A DNA stretch of 64,000 nt, taken from assembly GCF_017183135.1 (NCBI RefSeq), contig NZ_JADDXW010000001.1:62001-126000 (forward strand). The letters run 5' to 3'. Position numbers and translations under genes: made by a program. Below are positions 26,975 to 36,025 of this stretch, in pieces (within the stretch, counting starts at the first letter, position 1; each line of letters opens with the position of its first letter). The notes under the pieces were generated by a model. The model saw only the letters and a list, made by a program, of their open reading frames with translations, searched no databases and was not told the origin of the DNA. This stretch comes from Aurantimonas marina (GTDB lineage Bacteria > Pseudomonadota > Alphaproteobacteria > Rhizobiales > Rhizobiaceae).

Positions 26975-28840
26975 ATGTCGTCGAAGCAAGCGCCAGAGAT
27001 TCCCAACCGCATCGCTGACCACGGGGTGATCGGCGACATGCGGACGCTGGCGCTGGTCGCCATAGATGGAACCATCGACTTCTTCTGCCATCCGAACATC
27101 GACTCGCCGACGCTGTTTGCCGGCCTCCTGGATCCGAAGAACGGTGGTTTCTTCCGGCTCGCGGCGAGCGGCGGGACGCAAGAGCGCAAGCATCGGCAGA
27201 TGTATCTGCCGGACACCAACATCTTGATCACGCGGTTTCTGGACAATGACGGCATCGGCGAGGTCTGCGATTTCATGCCGGTTGATGGCTCCGGCCGCAT
27301 CGTGCGCCGCGCCAAGGCCATCATGGGCGCGGTCACCTTCGAGCTGACGATCGCGCCACGGCCCGACTACGGCCGGCGCCCGCCTGTCATCCAGGCGATC
27401 GAAGGGGGTTTCACCGTCGGTTGGGAAGGGTCGAACGAAATCGTTTATTTCTACACGGAAATGCCCCTGGAGATCGACGGTGAAACCGTTCATGGCACTG
27501 CCCGCCTGGCCGAGGGCGAGACCTGCCATGTGGTGTTCTGTCCGGGCCGCAAGGACCAGCCGACGGTCGATGATCGTTACGTCGCCAAGGCATCGTCGCG
27601 CACACGCGATTACTGGCACGAATGGGTCCAGAGCGGCACCTATCCGACGTTTTGGCGCGATCTCGTTGTGCGCTCCGCGCTGACGCTGAAGCTTCTGACC
27701 TCGTCCGAATACGGCTCGATCGCAGCCGCCGCGACCTTCGGCCTGCCCGAGGTGATCGGTGGCGAGCGCAATTGGGACTATCGCTTCACTTGGGTGCGCG
27801 ATGCCGCCTTCACCCTCTACAGCCTGTCGCGCCTTGGCTATTACGATGAAGCTGAGGCCTTCGTGCATTTCCTGATGGTGCGCGCCGTGGAAACCGGCGA
27901 ATCGGGCCTGCAGATCATGTACGGCATGGACGGGTCGGAGAACCTTCCGGAATCCGATCTCGATCATCTCGAAGGCTATTTTGGGTCACAGCCCGTGCGG
28001 GTCGGCAACGAAGCCTACAGCCAGCGCCAGATGGACATCTACGGCGAGTTCATGGACGCGGTCTATATCGCGTCCAAGGCTCGCGGAAAACCCGCCTATT
28101 CCGTCTGGAAAAAGCTGTCCGGCATTCTCGACTGGCTCTGCGACAATTGGCAACTGCCCGACAAGGGCATCTGGGAAAGCCGGGGCGAGCCGCGGGAGTA
28201 TCTGTCATCCCGGCTGATGTGCTGGGTGGCGCTCGATCGTGGCCTTCGTATCGCCCGCGACCAGTCGATGCCAGCCGATATCATTCGCTGGCGCGACCAG
28301 CGCGACCGGATACAGCAATCGATCCTCGAAGAATTCTGGGATCCGGACATTGGCGCCTTTACCCAGTTCAAGGGCAGCAAGGGGCTCGACGCCGTCGTGC
28401 TGCTCATGCCGCTGGTCAAGTTCATCAACCCGCGCGACCCGATGTGGACATCGACCCTGAAGGCCGTCAAACGCCATCTTGTCCACGACTGCCTGGTCAA
28501 GCGCTACATCAACACCGAGGAGAACCACGACGGCCTTGAGGGGGAAGAGGGCGCCTTTACCATATGCTCGTTCTGGTATGTCGAGGCGTTGGCGCGGACC
28601 GGATATGTCGCAGAAGCCCGGCTGCTGTTCGAAAAACTGCATACTTACGCCAATCATCTCGGGCTCTATTCCGAAGAACTTTCATCGGCCGGCGATCATT
28701 TGGGCAATTTCCCGCAAGGGCTGACGCATCTTTCGCTGATCTCCGCAGCCATTTGGCTCGATCGCGCGTTGAACGGTGACAGACAAGATCCGAACCATTT
28801 CGAGTTCCAAATGCTGGAGGATCCCGATGGCATCTTCTGA
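26975..28840 (+). CDS. GH15-family glucoamylase/trehalase-like hydrolase
   Basis: A 621-residue cytosolic glycoside hydrolase family 15 protein without a signal peptide. The N-terminal beta-sandwich region begins ADHGVIGDMRTLALVAIDGTIDFFCHP. The alpha/alpha-barrel contains GGERNWDYRFTWVRDAAF, GIWESRGEPREYL and a late Glu-rich region TEENHDGLEGEEGAFTICSFW. Bacterial members release glucose from alpha-glucans or trehalose; the exact substrate is not determinable. The 3' end overlaps a glucose 1-dehydrogenase-like gene by 14 bp, suggesting that the glucose released is oxidised by its partner. Confidence 0.88.
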   Translation: MSSKQAPEIPNRIADHGVIGDMRTLALVAIDGTIDFFCHPNIDSPTLFAGLLDPKNGGFFRLAASGGTQERKHRQMYLPDTNILITRFLDNDGIGEVCDFMPVDGSGRIVRRAKAIMGAVTFELTIAPRPDYGRRPPVIQAIEGGFTVGWEGSNEIVYFYTEMPLEIDGETVHGTARLAEGETCHVVFCPGRKDQPTVDDRYVAKASSRTRDYWHEWVQSGTYPTFWRDLVVRSALTLKLLTSSEYGSIAAAATFGLPEVIGGERNWDYRFTWVRDAAFTLYSLSRLGYYDEAEAFVHFLMVRAVETGESGLQIMYGMDGSENLPESDLDHLEGYFGSQPVRVGNEAYSQRQMDIYGEFMDAVYIASKARGKPAYSVWKKLSGILDWLCDNWQLPDKGIWESRGEPREYLSSRLMCWVALDRGLRIARDQSMPADIIRWRDQRDRIQQSILEEFWDPDIGAFTQFKGSKGLDAVVLLMPLVKFINPRDPMWTSTLKAVKRHLVHDCLVKRYINTEENHDGLEGEEGAFTICSFWYVEALARTGYVAEARLLFEKLHTYANHLGLYSEELSSAGDHLGNFPQGLTHLSLISAAIWLDRALNGDRQDPNHFEFQMLEDPDGIF

Positions 28841-29636
28841 ACGCCTCGACCTTGCACGGCAGACCGCCATCGTCACCGGCTCCTCATCCGGAATCGGCGC
28901 CGGAACGGCCAGGGAGCTGGCAAGCGCGGGCGCGGACGTCGTCATCAATTTTCACGGCTCGGAGCATGACGCTGATGCGCTCGTCGTCGATATCGAGGCC
29001 ATGGGACGGCGTTCCTTCAAGATCGCGGCGGACGTTTCCAGCGAGACCGACGTCATCGCCATGTTCGATGAGGCGGAAACGCGCCTCGGCCCCATCGACA
29101 TCGTCGTATCCAATGCCGGCGTGCAGAAGGACGCTCCGCTCGCGCAGATGAGCCTCGACGACTGGAACGCGGTGATCGGCGTCAACCTGACTGGCGCTTT
29201 CCTGGTCGGGCGGGAGGCGGTCCGGCGGTTCCGCGAGAAAGGAGTGAGGGAGGATGTCAGCCCGGCGCTCGGCAAGCTGGTTTTCGTTTCCTCCGTCCAC
29301 CAGATCGTGCCCTGGGCCTTCCACGCCAATTACGCCGCTTCCAAGGGCGGCATCGACATGCTCATGCGCTCGATCGCGCAGGAAGTCGCGCTCGAGAAGA
29401 TCCGGGTGAACTCGGTTGCGCCCGGCGCCATCGCAACGGCCATCAACGCCGAGGAGCGCGAGAACAACCATGACGCGATGCTCAAGCTAATCCCCTATGG
29501 CCGGATCGGCGAGCCGGCCGATGTCGGCCGCACCGTTGCCTGGATCGTCTCCGACGCGGCCGACTATCTGACCGGTCAAACCATCTTCCTCGATGGCGGC
29601 ATGACGCTATATCCCTGCTTCAAGGGCAACGGCTGA
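28827..29636 (+). CDS. Glucose 1-dehydrogenase-like SDR
   Basis: A 269-residue short-chain dehydrogenase. The NAD(P)-binding motif TGSSSGIG, the NAG motif SNAGVQ, and the catalytic Ser and Y-x3-K (SSVHQIV, NYAASKGG) are present. The C-terminus FLDGGMTLYPCFKGNG closely resembles Bacillus glucose 1-dehydrogenases, which end in a similar DGGMT-x-YPSF tail. It should oxidise D-glucose to gluconolactone. It starts within the last codons of the GH15 gene behind GGAGG, so translation is probably coupled. Confidence 0.85.
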   Translation: MASSERLDLARQTAIVTGSSSGIGAGTARELASAGADVVINFHGSEHDADALVVDIEAMGRRSFKIAADVSSETDVIAMFDEAETRLGPIDIVVSNAGVQKDAPLAQMSLDDWNAVIGVNLTGAFLVGREAVRRFREKGVREDVSPALGKLVFVSSVHQIVPWAFHANYAASKGGIDMLMRSIAQEVALEKIRVNSVAPGAIATAINAEERENNHDAMLKLIPYGRIGEPADVGRTVAWIVSDAADYLTGQTIFLDGGMTLYPCFKGNG

Positions 29637-29755
29637 AGGTCGACATCGACGCCGAAAGCCCCACCCTGCCCTTTTCCTTCGCATCTGCTATGGAACCGCG
29701 GTCAATCGCGTCGTTTCGCACGGTTCGCGACCGACGCAGCAAAAGGAGAAGCGCC

Positions 29756-30547
29756 ATGGCCCTGGACGGCAAGGTCGCCATCGTTACCGGCGGTGCAAAG
29801 GGAATCGGCTACGCGATTTCGCGTCGCTTCCTCGAGGACGGCGCCAAGGTGGTTATCGCAGACGTCGACGAAAAGGCCGGCCTCGCAGCGTCGGCCGAAC
29901 TCGGCGAGTTCGGTGAGGTTCACTCGGTCGTCTGCAACGTCGCCGACCGGCTGCATGTCCACAATCTCCTCGCCGCCGCGCTCGATCAGTTCGGCGACGT
30001 CGACATCCTCGTCAACAACGCCGGCATCGTCCACAAGGCGGATTTCCTCGATCTCGACGAAGAGGCGTTCGATCGCGTTCTGAACATCAATCTGAAGGGA
30101 TCCTTCCTTTGCGGCCAGGCAGTCGCCCGCCATCTGGTCGAAAAGGTGAAAGCTGGCGGCGCGCCCGGCGCGATCGTCAACATGTCGTCGGTCAATGCCG
30201 TCTTCGCTATTGCCGATCAGGTCGGCTATTCGGTCTCGAAAGGGGGCGTCAATCAGCTGACCAAGGTCATGGCGCTGTCGCTGGCGCCGCACGGCATTCG
30301 CGTCAACGCCATCGGTCCCGGGTCGATCATGACTGACATGCTGCGCGCTGTCGCCGAAGACAAGGAAGCCTCGCGACGCATCTTGTCGCGCACGCCGCTG
30401 GGCCGGATTGGCCAGCCGGAGGAGATCGCCGCGATCGCCGCTTTCCTGGCGTCCGACGACGCCAGCTATATCACCGGCCAGACGATCTATGCGGATGGCG
30501 GCCGTCTTGGCCTCAACTACACCGTGCAGGTCGCCGAGGAAGACTGA
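29756..30547 (+). CDS. FabG-like short-chain dehydrogenase
   Basis: A 263-residue classical SDR with cofactor motif TGGAKGIGYAI, Asp at the end of the second strand (VVIADVDE, favouring NAD), NNAG, and catalytic MSSVNAV plus GYSVSKGG. The family spans sugar, alcohol, steroid and acyl substrates; none can be assigned. AAAAGGAG precedes the ATG. It follows the glucose-dehydrogenase gene by 119 bp in the same direction, so cotranscription is possible. Confidence 0.85.
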   Translation: MALDGKVAIVTGGAKGIGYAISRRFLEDGAKVVIADVDEKAGLAASAELGEFGEVHSVVCNVADRLHVHNLLAAALDQFGDVDILVNNAGIVHKADFLDLDEEAFDRVLNINLKGSFLCGQAVARHLVEKVKAGGAPGAIVNMSSVNAVFAIADQVGYSVSKGGVNQLTKVMALSLAPHGIRVNAIGPGSIMTDMLRAVAEDKEASRRILSRTPLGRIGQPEEIAAIAAFLASDDASYITGQTIYADGGRLGLNYTVQVAEED

Positions 30548-30622
30548 GCGCTTCGACAAAGAAAGGCGACGCCGAAAAACTTCGACGCCGCTTCGTTCCC
30601 GCAAATCGGTGGGGAGCGCGCG

Positions 30623-31321
30623 TCAGCCCTGTTCCTCGCCGTCCTCCGGCTCGCTGCTGCGCATGGAGGTCAGCTTGGCGAAGACCGCGGCTGCGTCCAG
30701 TTCCTCGTCCTCGGCGGCTGCTTCGCCGCGGCCCCAATTCTGCGTCTGTGACGCCGACAAGAGCCGCTCTTCTTCCGCCAGTTCTTCCGGCCGCACGATA
30801 CCGCGGGAGGCCTTTTCCACTTCCAGGTCGAGATCGATCTGCGTGCACAGACCGAGCGTCACTGGATCCATAGGCTGGAGATTGGCGGAATTCCAATGGG
30901 TGCGATCGCGAATCTGCTGGATCGTATTCTTGGTCGTACCGACCAGGCGCGAAATCTGCGGATCCTTCAGCTCCGGATGGTTGCGCACCAGCCAGAGGAT
31001 CGCGTTTGGCCGGTCCTGGCGCTTGGAGACCGGCGTATAGCGCGGCGCCTTGCGCTTGGCTTCCGGCACACGGACCTTGGGCGCCGACAGCTTCAGCTTG
31101 CGATTGGGGTCCTTCTCCGCCGCCTCGATTTCGTCGCGCGATAGCTGCCCGGTCATAAGGGGATCGAGCCCCTTGATGCCTTGCGCCGATTCACCATCCG
31201 CGATCGCCTTGACCTCCAGATGATGCAGCGTGCAGAAATCCGCGATCTGTTCGAAGGACAGCGAGGTGTTGTCGACAAGCCAGACGGCCGTCGCTTTCGG
31301 CATCAATAATTGTTGTGCCAT
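30623..31321 (-). CDS. trcR: Cell-cycle transcriptional regulator TrcR (DUF1013)
   Basis: A 232-residue DUF1013 protein, a family confined to alphaproteobacteria and named TrcR for its role in cell-cycle transcription. Typical segments are LLMPKATAVWLVDNTSLSFEQIADFC, LHHLEVKAIADGE and LWLVRNHPELKDPQISRLVGTTKNTIQQIRDRTHWN. The last reads as a helix-turn-helix. The C-terminus is acidic and variable. AAGGAGG precedes the ATG. It is one of several cell-cycle genes in the window. Confidence 0.9.
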   Translation of the reverse strand: MAQQLLMPKATAVWLVDNTSLSFEQIADFCTLHHLEVKAIADGESAQGIKGLDPLMTGQLSRDEIEAAEKDPNRKLKLSAPKVRVPEAKRKAPRYTPVSKRQDRPNAILWLVRNHPELKDPQISRLVGTTKNTIQQIRDRTHWNSANLQPMDPVTLGLCTQIDLDLEVEKASRGIVRPEELAEEERLLSASQTQNWGRGEAAAEDEELDAAAVFAKLTSMRSSEPEDGEEQG

Positions 31322-31677
31322 GAATACAATCCTCCTTAGTGCCTGCCCCGGGAGGCAGGCCGTGGATGTTCAACCACATGTCCGGGAATTCGGCCGCTCT
31401 TATAGGCGCCTCGCCGCGGCGACGCAAGGAAATCGAGACGAATTATCGGAATCGGAGGATCGGTACGGCGCGGGAGGCAGCGACATCTGATCGCGCGCTT
31501 GTGTAGGACGATGCAGTTGCACTGGGAAACGAGCACACCGGGCTACGATGCGGATTGGCGACGCGGACTTGCGTCCAGCCGACGCTTGATGGACAAGGCG
31601 GCGTTTTTCGCCGCGAATCCTTTCACGGCATGCGAAGCGACGGCGGTCGCCTCTGATCGAGACGGCCGCCAAAAGCG
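31322..31677. other. Intergenic region upstream of trcR
   Basis: No convincing gene on either strand. The trcR leader contains a hairpin just before its Shine-Dalgarno (CCTGCC/GGCAGG, roughly 31344-31359 on the plus strand) that could affect translation. The remainder shows no repeat, RNA signature or terminator that I recognise. Confidence 0.5.
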
Positions 31678-32127
31678 TCACTTGATGGTGACCGTGCCGA
31701 ACATGCCGGCTTCCCTGTGCCCCGGAATCGCACATTCGACCGGGATATTCTCGCCGGTTTGCACCGGGACGATAAACCATTCGACCCTGCGGTTCGGCCC
31801 GACTTCCACCTCCGTCACGGGGCCTTTGATTTCGGCGACCAGCTCTCCGGACGGGTCCGTGATTTCCACCTTGCGCGTGAAGATCTTCTCGATGAATTCA
31901 TGCCCTTCGAATTCGTGCTTTGCCTCATCGACATTTCGCAGCACGAGTTTATAGGCCTTGCCGGTCTCGAGCTCGATATGGTCCGGCTTGAAATACATCT
32001 TGTCACCGGATGCGCCCATCTCGATGACGATTTCCGTCGGGTCCGCCCGGCTGAGGTCGCCGGCGGCCTGCGCGGCCGACGACAACAACAACGCGGCGAC
32101 CGGGAGCAGGATCGCGATCCGTTTCAT
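31678..32127 (-). CDS. Exported cupredoxin
   Basis: A 149-residue periplasmic copper protein. Signal peptide MKRIAILLPVAALLLSSAAQA precedes a plastocyanin-like domain. Type-1 copper ligands are His in EAKHEFEGHEF and the cluster C-x4-H-x4-M in VECAIPGHREAGMFG. It could shuttle electrons or bind copper; the partner is unknown. The start at 32127 has AAAGGAG 8 bp upstream. It is downstream of an ArsR-rhodanese regulator on the same strand, 172 bp away. Confidence 0.88.
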   Translation of the reverse strand: MKRIAILLPVAALLLSSAAQAAGDLSRADPTEIVIEMGASGDKMYFKPDHIELETGKAYKLVLRNVDEAKHEFEGHEFIEKIFTRKVEITDPSGELVAEIKGPVTEVEVGPNRRVEWFIVPVQTGENIPVECAIPGHREAGMFGTVTIK

Positions 32128-32299
32128 CTGCCAATCTCCTTTGGAACGCCTTTGCCCTTGGGACCGTAGGTCGAAAGGCACTCGCGGTGATTGACCCAAA
32201 TCAACGGGTTCGCTCTGCTCGGCCTCCATCGCCGCCGCCATCCGGCGGCCCGGACCTTTTCACGATCTCCGAGGCGGTACGCAAACGGCTGCGAGACGC

Positions 32300-32962
32300 T
32301 TATGCACCGGTTTCGATAGGCAGCCCCGCAGCTCTCCATTCCGGATAGCCGTCCTCCAGGCGATGCGCCACCAGTCCGCGCGAACGCAACGCGGCGACTG
32401 CCTCGAAGGAAAAGACGCACCAGGGACCGCGGCAATAGGCGACGATTTCATGGCTCGGATCGAGTTCGCCAAGCCGCGCCTCCAGCTCGCCGGGAGGGAC
32501 GTTGATCGCGCCCGGCAGATGGCCGGAGGCGAACTCGTCCGCCGGGCGGACATCCAGGACAGTGACCCGGCCGTCGCTTGCGCGGGCCACCAACTCCTCG
32601 CGCGTCACGGGCTCGAGCGTGTCCCGCGCGTCGAAATACGATCGCTGGATCTGTGCGACCTCGTCGAGGGTTCGCGTCCCCAGCCGCGACAGCGCCGCCA
32701 TCAGATCGAGCACGGCGTCGTCGGCGAGACGATAGCGCACGAATTTGCCGTCCCGCCGCGCCGCGACCAAGCCGGCGCGCTTCATCTGCTGGAGATGATG
32801 CGAGACATTGGCAAGCGGCAGCCTCACCCGCGTGGCCAGCCCTTCCACGCTACGCTCGCCCTGCGCCAGATGCTCCAGCATTTCCAGACGATGAGACGAG
32901 CCGAGCGCCTTCGCCACCACCGCGAACTCCGCGTAGAGGGCCTGCTTCGGGCCGATTGACAT
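32300..32962 (-). CDS. ArsR-type regulator fused to a rhodanese domain
   Basis: A 220-residue two-domain protein. Residues ~10-95 are an ArsR winged helix (HRLEMLEHLAQGERSVEGLATRV, LANVSHHLQQMKRAGLV, FVRYRLAD). Residues ~115-215 are a rhodanese domain (VTVLDVRPADEFASGHLPGAINVP) with active-site loop YCRGPWCVFSFEA and two cysteines. Such fusions are thought to sense reactive sulfur through the rhodanese cysteine. It is divergent from a membrane hydroxylase gene, with an inverted repeat between them. ATG 32962 is preferred to a GTG three codons upstream. Confidence 0.88.
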   Translation of the reverse strand: MSIGPKQALYAEFAVVAKALGSSHRLEMLEHLAQGERSVEGLATRVRLPLANVSHHLQQMKRAGLVAARRDGKFVRYRLADDAVLDLMAALSRLGTRTLDEVAQIQRSYFDARDTLEPVTREELVARASDGRVTVLDVRPADEFASGHLPGAINVPPGELEARLGELDPSHEIVAYCRGPWCVFSFEAVAALRSRGLVAHRLEDGYPEWRAAGLPIETGA

Positions 32963-32985
32963 CACCGCCACGCTCTCACTATATC

Positions 32986-33005
32986 ATTCAAAGCTTTGTT
33001 TGAAT
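32986..33005. promoter_or_regulatory. Candidate operator between ArsR-rhodanese and hydroxylase genes
   Basis: ATTCAAA (32986-32992) and TTTGAAT (32999-33005) form a perfect 7-bp inverted repeat with a 6-bp spacer in an AT-rich divergent promoter. It lies 24 bp before the ArsR-rhodanese start and 51 bp before the hydroxylase start. This size and AT content suit an ArsR-family operator. Confidence 0.6.
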
Positions 33006-33055
33006 ATAATTCGAAGCGGATCATATAACAAGCCGCTCGCGCAAAGGATGGCCGC

Positions 33056-33895
33056 ATGACCGAGACCCTTCTGGCAAACGAACCGACCATCCGTCTGTCT
33101 TTCTTCCTCGCCATCCTCCTCGCCATGGCGCTCTGGGAAATTGCCGCGCCGCGGCGGCGGCGGGAGATACCTCGCCTCCTGCGCTGGACCAACAATCTCG
33201 GCGTCGTCGTCATCGACACGCTCCTTGTCCGCCTCACCTTTCCGATCGTGGCGGTCGGTCTCGCTCTTCTCTCCGAGGAGCGCGGCTGGGGCCTGTTCAA
33301 CATCTTCGACGTGCCGAACTGGATCGCGGTGATCGTGGCGATACTGGCGCTCGATCTGGCGATCTATTTGCAGCATGTCATGTTCCACGCCGTGCCCGCC
33401 CTGTGGCGGCTGCACCGGATGCATCACGCCGATCTGGAATTCGACGTGACCACCGGCTTGCGCTTCCACCCGGTCGAGATTCTTCTTTCGATGGGGATCA
33501 AACTGACGGTCGTCGCGGCCCTCGGGCCGCCGGCGGCGGCGGTGCTGATTTTCGAGGTGCTCTTGAACGGCACCGCCATGTTCAATCACAGCAATATCCG
33601 CATCCCGCTGGCCGTCGACCGGGTGCTGCGCTGGTTCGTAGTGACGCCGGACATGCACCGGGTCCACCACTCCATCCACCCGAGCGAGACCAACAGCAAT
33701 TTCGGATTCAACGTGCCGTGGTGGGACCGGCTGCTCGGAACCTACAAGGCACAGCCGAGGGATGGCCACGAGGCCATGACCATCGGGATCGAGCAGTTCC
33801 GCAACCGTCGCGACCTTTGGCTCGACCGGATGCTGATCCAGCCGGTGAAGGGGCCGGCGAGCGGCTACCCGATCAACCGAAGAAGCAAGCGATAA
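33056..33895 (+). CDS. Sterol desaturase/fatty acid hydroxylase-family membrane protein
   Basis: A 279-residue integral membrane di-iron enzyme. The histidine clusters are intact: LQHVMFH, WRLHRMHHAD and, later, MHRVHHSIHPSETNSNFGFN. About four helices precede or separate them. Family members hydroxylate or desaturate lipids and carotenoid-like molecules; the substrate is unknown. It is divergent from an ArsR-rhodanese regulator, which probably controls it. Confidence 0.88.
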   Translation: MTETLLANEPTIRLSFFLAILLAMALWEIAAPRRRREIPRLLRWTNNLGVVVIDTLLVRLTFPIVAVGLALLSEERGWGLFNIFDVPNWIAVIVAILALDLAIYLQHVMFHAVPALWRLHRMHHADLEFDVTTGLRFHPVEILLSMGIKLTVVAALGPPAAAVLIFEVLLNGTAMFNHSNIRIPLAVDRVLRWFVVTPDMHRVHHSIHPSETNSNFGFNVPWWDRLLGTYKAQPRDGHEAMTIGIEQFRNRRDLWLDRMLIQPVKGPASGYPINRRSKR

Positions 33896-33903
33896 TGATC
33901 GCG

Positions 33904-34986
33904 TCAGATTGCGATCGGAAGGCCATTTTGCGCGGCTTTGTCGGCCCTGAGCACCATGCCGAACAGATCGCGGGGATCGTCCGGGTCGGCGATCATGTCG
34001 AGCCGGTCGAAGAACGCCGTCGGCGCCACCTTTTCGCGCACATAACGAAGCGCCGAAAAATCCTCGATCGCGAAGCCGACGGAATCGAACAGTGTTGTCT
34101 GACGCGCATCCCGCCGGCCGACGGCGTTACCGGCGATCACCGTCCACAGTTCCGTCACCGGATGATCGGCGGGGAGCTGCTGGATCTCCCCCTCGACCCG
34201 GGTCTGCGGCGGATATTCGACGAAAATATCCGAGCGCAGCAGGATGTCATTGTGCAGCTCCGTCTTGCCGGGACAGTCGCCTCCGACCGCGTTGATGTGG
34301 ATACCGGAACCGACCATGTTGTCGGTCAGGATGGTCGCGTATTGCTTGTCCGCGGTCACGGTCGTGATGATCTGGGTCCCCTCGACAGCGGCTTCCGCGC
34401 TGGCGCAGCCGACAATCTCGAAGCCCTTGCCCGCAAGGTTGCGCGTGCATTTCTCGGTCGCCGCCAGGTCGATGTCGTAGAGCCGCAGCTTCTTGACCCC
34501 GAGCAACGCCTTGAAGGCCATCGCCTGGAACTCCGACTGCGCCCCGTTGCCGATGATCGTCATGCACTCGGCCCCCTTGGGCGCCAGATACTTTGCGGCC
34601 ATGGCTGACGTCGCGGCCGTCCTGAGCGCCGTCAGGATCGTCATTTCGGACAACAGCACCGGATAACCGTTGTCGACCCGCGACAGCACGCCGAACCCCG
34701 TGACGGTCTGCAGGCCCTCCTTGAAGTTCTTCGGATGCCCGTTGACGTATTTGAAGCCGTAGACCTCGCCGTCGCTCGTCGGCATCAGCTCGATCACCCC
34801 CTCGGCGGAATGCGAGGCGATGCGCGGCGTCTTGTCGAACAGGTCCCAGCGCCGGAAATCCGCTTCGATGAAGCCAGCCAGTTCCTGCAGGAAGGTCTCG
34901 ATCCCGACGCTGAGGACGAGCTTCATCATGTTGTCGACGCTGACGAAGGGGACGATGTTGACGTTCTCCGGCGGTTTGGCGGTCAT
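33904..34986 (-). CDS. Ornithine cyclodeaminase
   Basis: NAD-dependent conversion of ornithine to proline and ammonia. The 360-residue protein matches the long ornithine cyclodeaminase type known from Agrobacterium: substrate segment EVYGFKYVNGHPKN, nucleotide-binding MTIIGNGAQSEFQAMAF, and INAVGGDCPGKTELH with the catalytic Asp. It lies 2 bp after the arginase gene on the same strand, giving a two-step arginine-to-proline route. An Lrp-type regulator is divergent upstream. Confidence 0.94.
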   Translation of the reverse strand: MTAKPPENVNIVPFVSVDNMMKLVLSVGIETFLQELAGFIEADFRRWDLFDKTPRIASHSAEGVIELMPTSDGEVYGFKYVNGHPKNFKEGLQTVTGFGVLSRVDNGYPVLLSEMTILTALRTAATSAMAAKYLAPKGAECMTIIGNGAQSEFQAMAFKALLGVKKLRLYDIDLAATEKCTRNLAGKGFEIVGCASAEAAVEGTQIITTVTADKQYATILTDNMVGSGIHINAVGGDCPGKTELHNDILLRSDIFVEYPPQTRVEGEIQQLPADHPVTELWTVIAGNAVGRRDARQTTLFDSVGFAIEDFSALRYVREKVAPTAFFDRLDMIADPDDPRDLFGMVLRADKAAQNGLPIAI

Positions 34987-34988
34987 GG

Positions 34989-35924
34989 TCAGTAGCTCCT
35001 GGTGCGGCGGTCGAGAACCTGCCGGCCGAACAGGCTGGCGACGAGATCGACGATCAGTTTCGCGGTGCGGCCGCGTTCATCGAGAAAGGGGTTGAGTTCG
35101 ACGATATCGAGCGATGCGACCAGGCCACTGTCGTGCAGCATCTCCATCACCAGATGAGCCTCGCGAAAGGTGGCGCCGCCGGGAACGGTCGTGCCGACGG
35201 CGGGCGCAATTTCCGGGTCGAGAAAATCCACGTCGAAACTCACATGCAGTCGGCCGTCCGCCGCCCGTACCCGATCGAGGAAGCTGCGTAGCGGCGCCGC
35301 AATGCCGAATTCGTCGATCGCTCGCATGTCATGAACCATGATGCCGGTCTCGACGATGCGGAGGCGCTCGGCCGCGTCGACCGAGCGAATGCCCATCATG
35401 CAGATGTTGTCCGGACGGATCGGCTCGTCGAGGGACGGAACCGCCCCCTCGAACCCCGGCGCTCCCGTAACGTAGGCGACCGGCGTTCCGTGCAGATTGC
35501 CGCTCTTGGTGCTGTCGAGCGTGTGCAGGTCCGGATGCGCATCGAGCCAGAGCACGAATGGCTCGCGGCCCTCCTGCCTGGCCCGCCGAGCGATTGCCGG
35601 CAGGGTTCCGGCGGCGATCGAATGATCACCGCCCATGAAGATCGGGACATGGTCACTGTCGAGCGATTGGCGGCAGACGTCGCCGAGCATGGCGATTAGA
35701 GCGGCGTAGCTGGCCAGATCATGAACCGTTGCGTTGGCGTGAGATTTCGATTCACCAGCTACCGCATGAAAATTGCCCAGATCCTCCACCCGGTGCCCCA
35801 ACTCGGAGAGGGCCCCGACGACGCCGGCGGTCCGCAAGGCATCCGGCCCCATCAGGCAACCGGCATAGGCACCGCCGGTGTCGGCCGGGGCGCCGATCAG
35901 GGCGATGGAGCGTTGAGATGTCAT
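34989..35924 (-). CDS. Arginase
   Basis: Hydrolyses arginine to ornithine and urea. The 311-residue ureohydrolase has all manganese motifs: MGGDHSIAAGT, LWLDAHPDLHT and SFDVDFLDPEIAPAVGT. The C-terminal VELNPFLDERGRTAKL is typical of arginases rather than agmatinases. It is the first gene of an arginase-ornithine cyclodeaminase pair, divergent from an Lrp/AsnC regulator that probably senses arginine or ornithine. Confidence 0.95.
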   Translation of the reverse strand: MTSQRSIALIGAPADTGGAYAGCLMGPDALRTAGVVGALSELGHRVEDLGNFHAVAGESKSHANATVHDLASYAALIAMLGDVCRQSLDSDHVPIFMGGDHSIAAGTLPAIARRARQEGREPFVLWLDAHPDLHTLDSTKSGNLHGTPVAYVTGAPGFEGAVPSLDEPIRPDNICMMGIRSVDAAERLRIVETGIMVHDMRAIDEFGIAAPLRSFLDRVRAADGRLHVSFDVDFLDPEIAPAVGTTVPGGATFREAHLVMEMLHDSGLVASLDIVELNPFLDERGRTAKLIVDLVASLFGRQVLDRRTRSY

Positions 35925-35952
35925 CAGGGTCGCAATCCGAAAGAATTCAGTC

Positions 35953-35962
35953 CGAATATTCG
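35953..35962. promoter_or_regulatory. Candidate Lrp-type operator between arginase and its regulator
   Basis: The 10-bp perfect palindrome CGAATATTCG lies in the 101-bp divergent promoter between the arginase start and the Lrp-type gene. AT-centred palindromes of this kind are common Lrp/AsnC targets. Confidence 0.45.
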
Positions 35963-36025
35963 ATCTGGATCGGATGGCGGCGGCAATGCTAAAAGCCGAT
36001 CAAAATGGGCAGGAAACCTCGTAAA

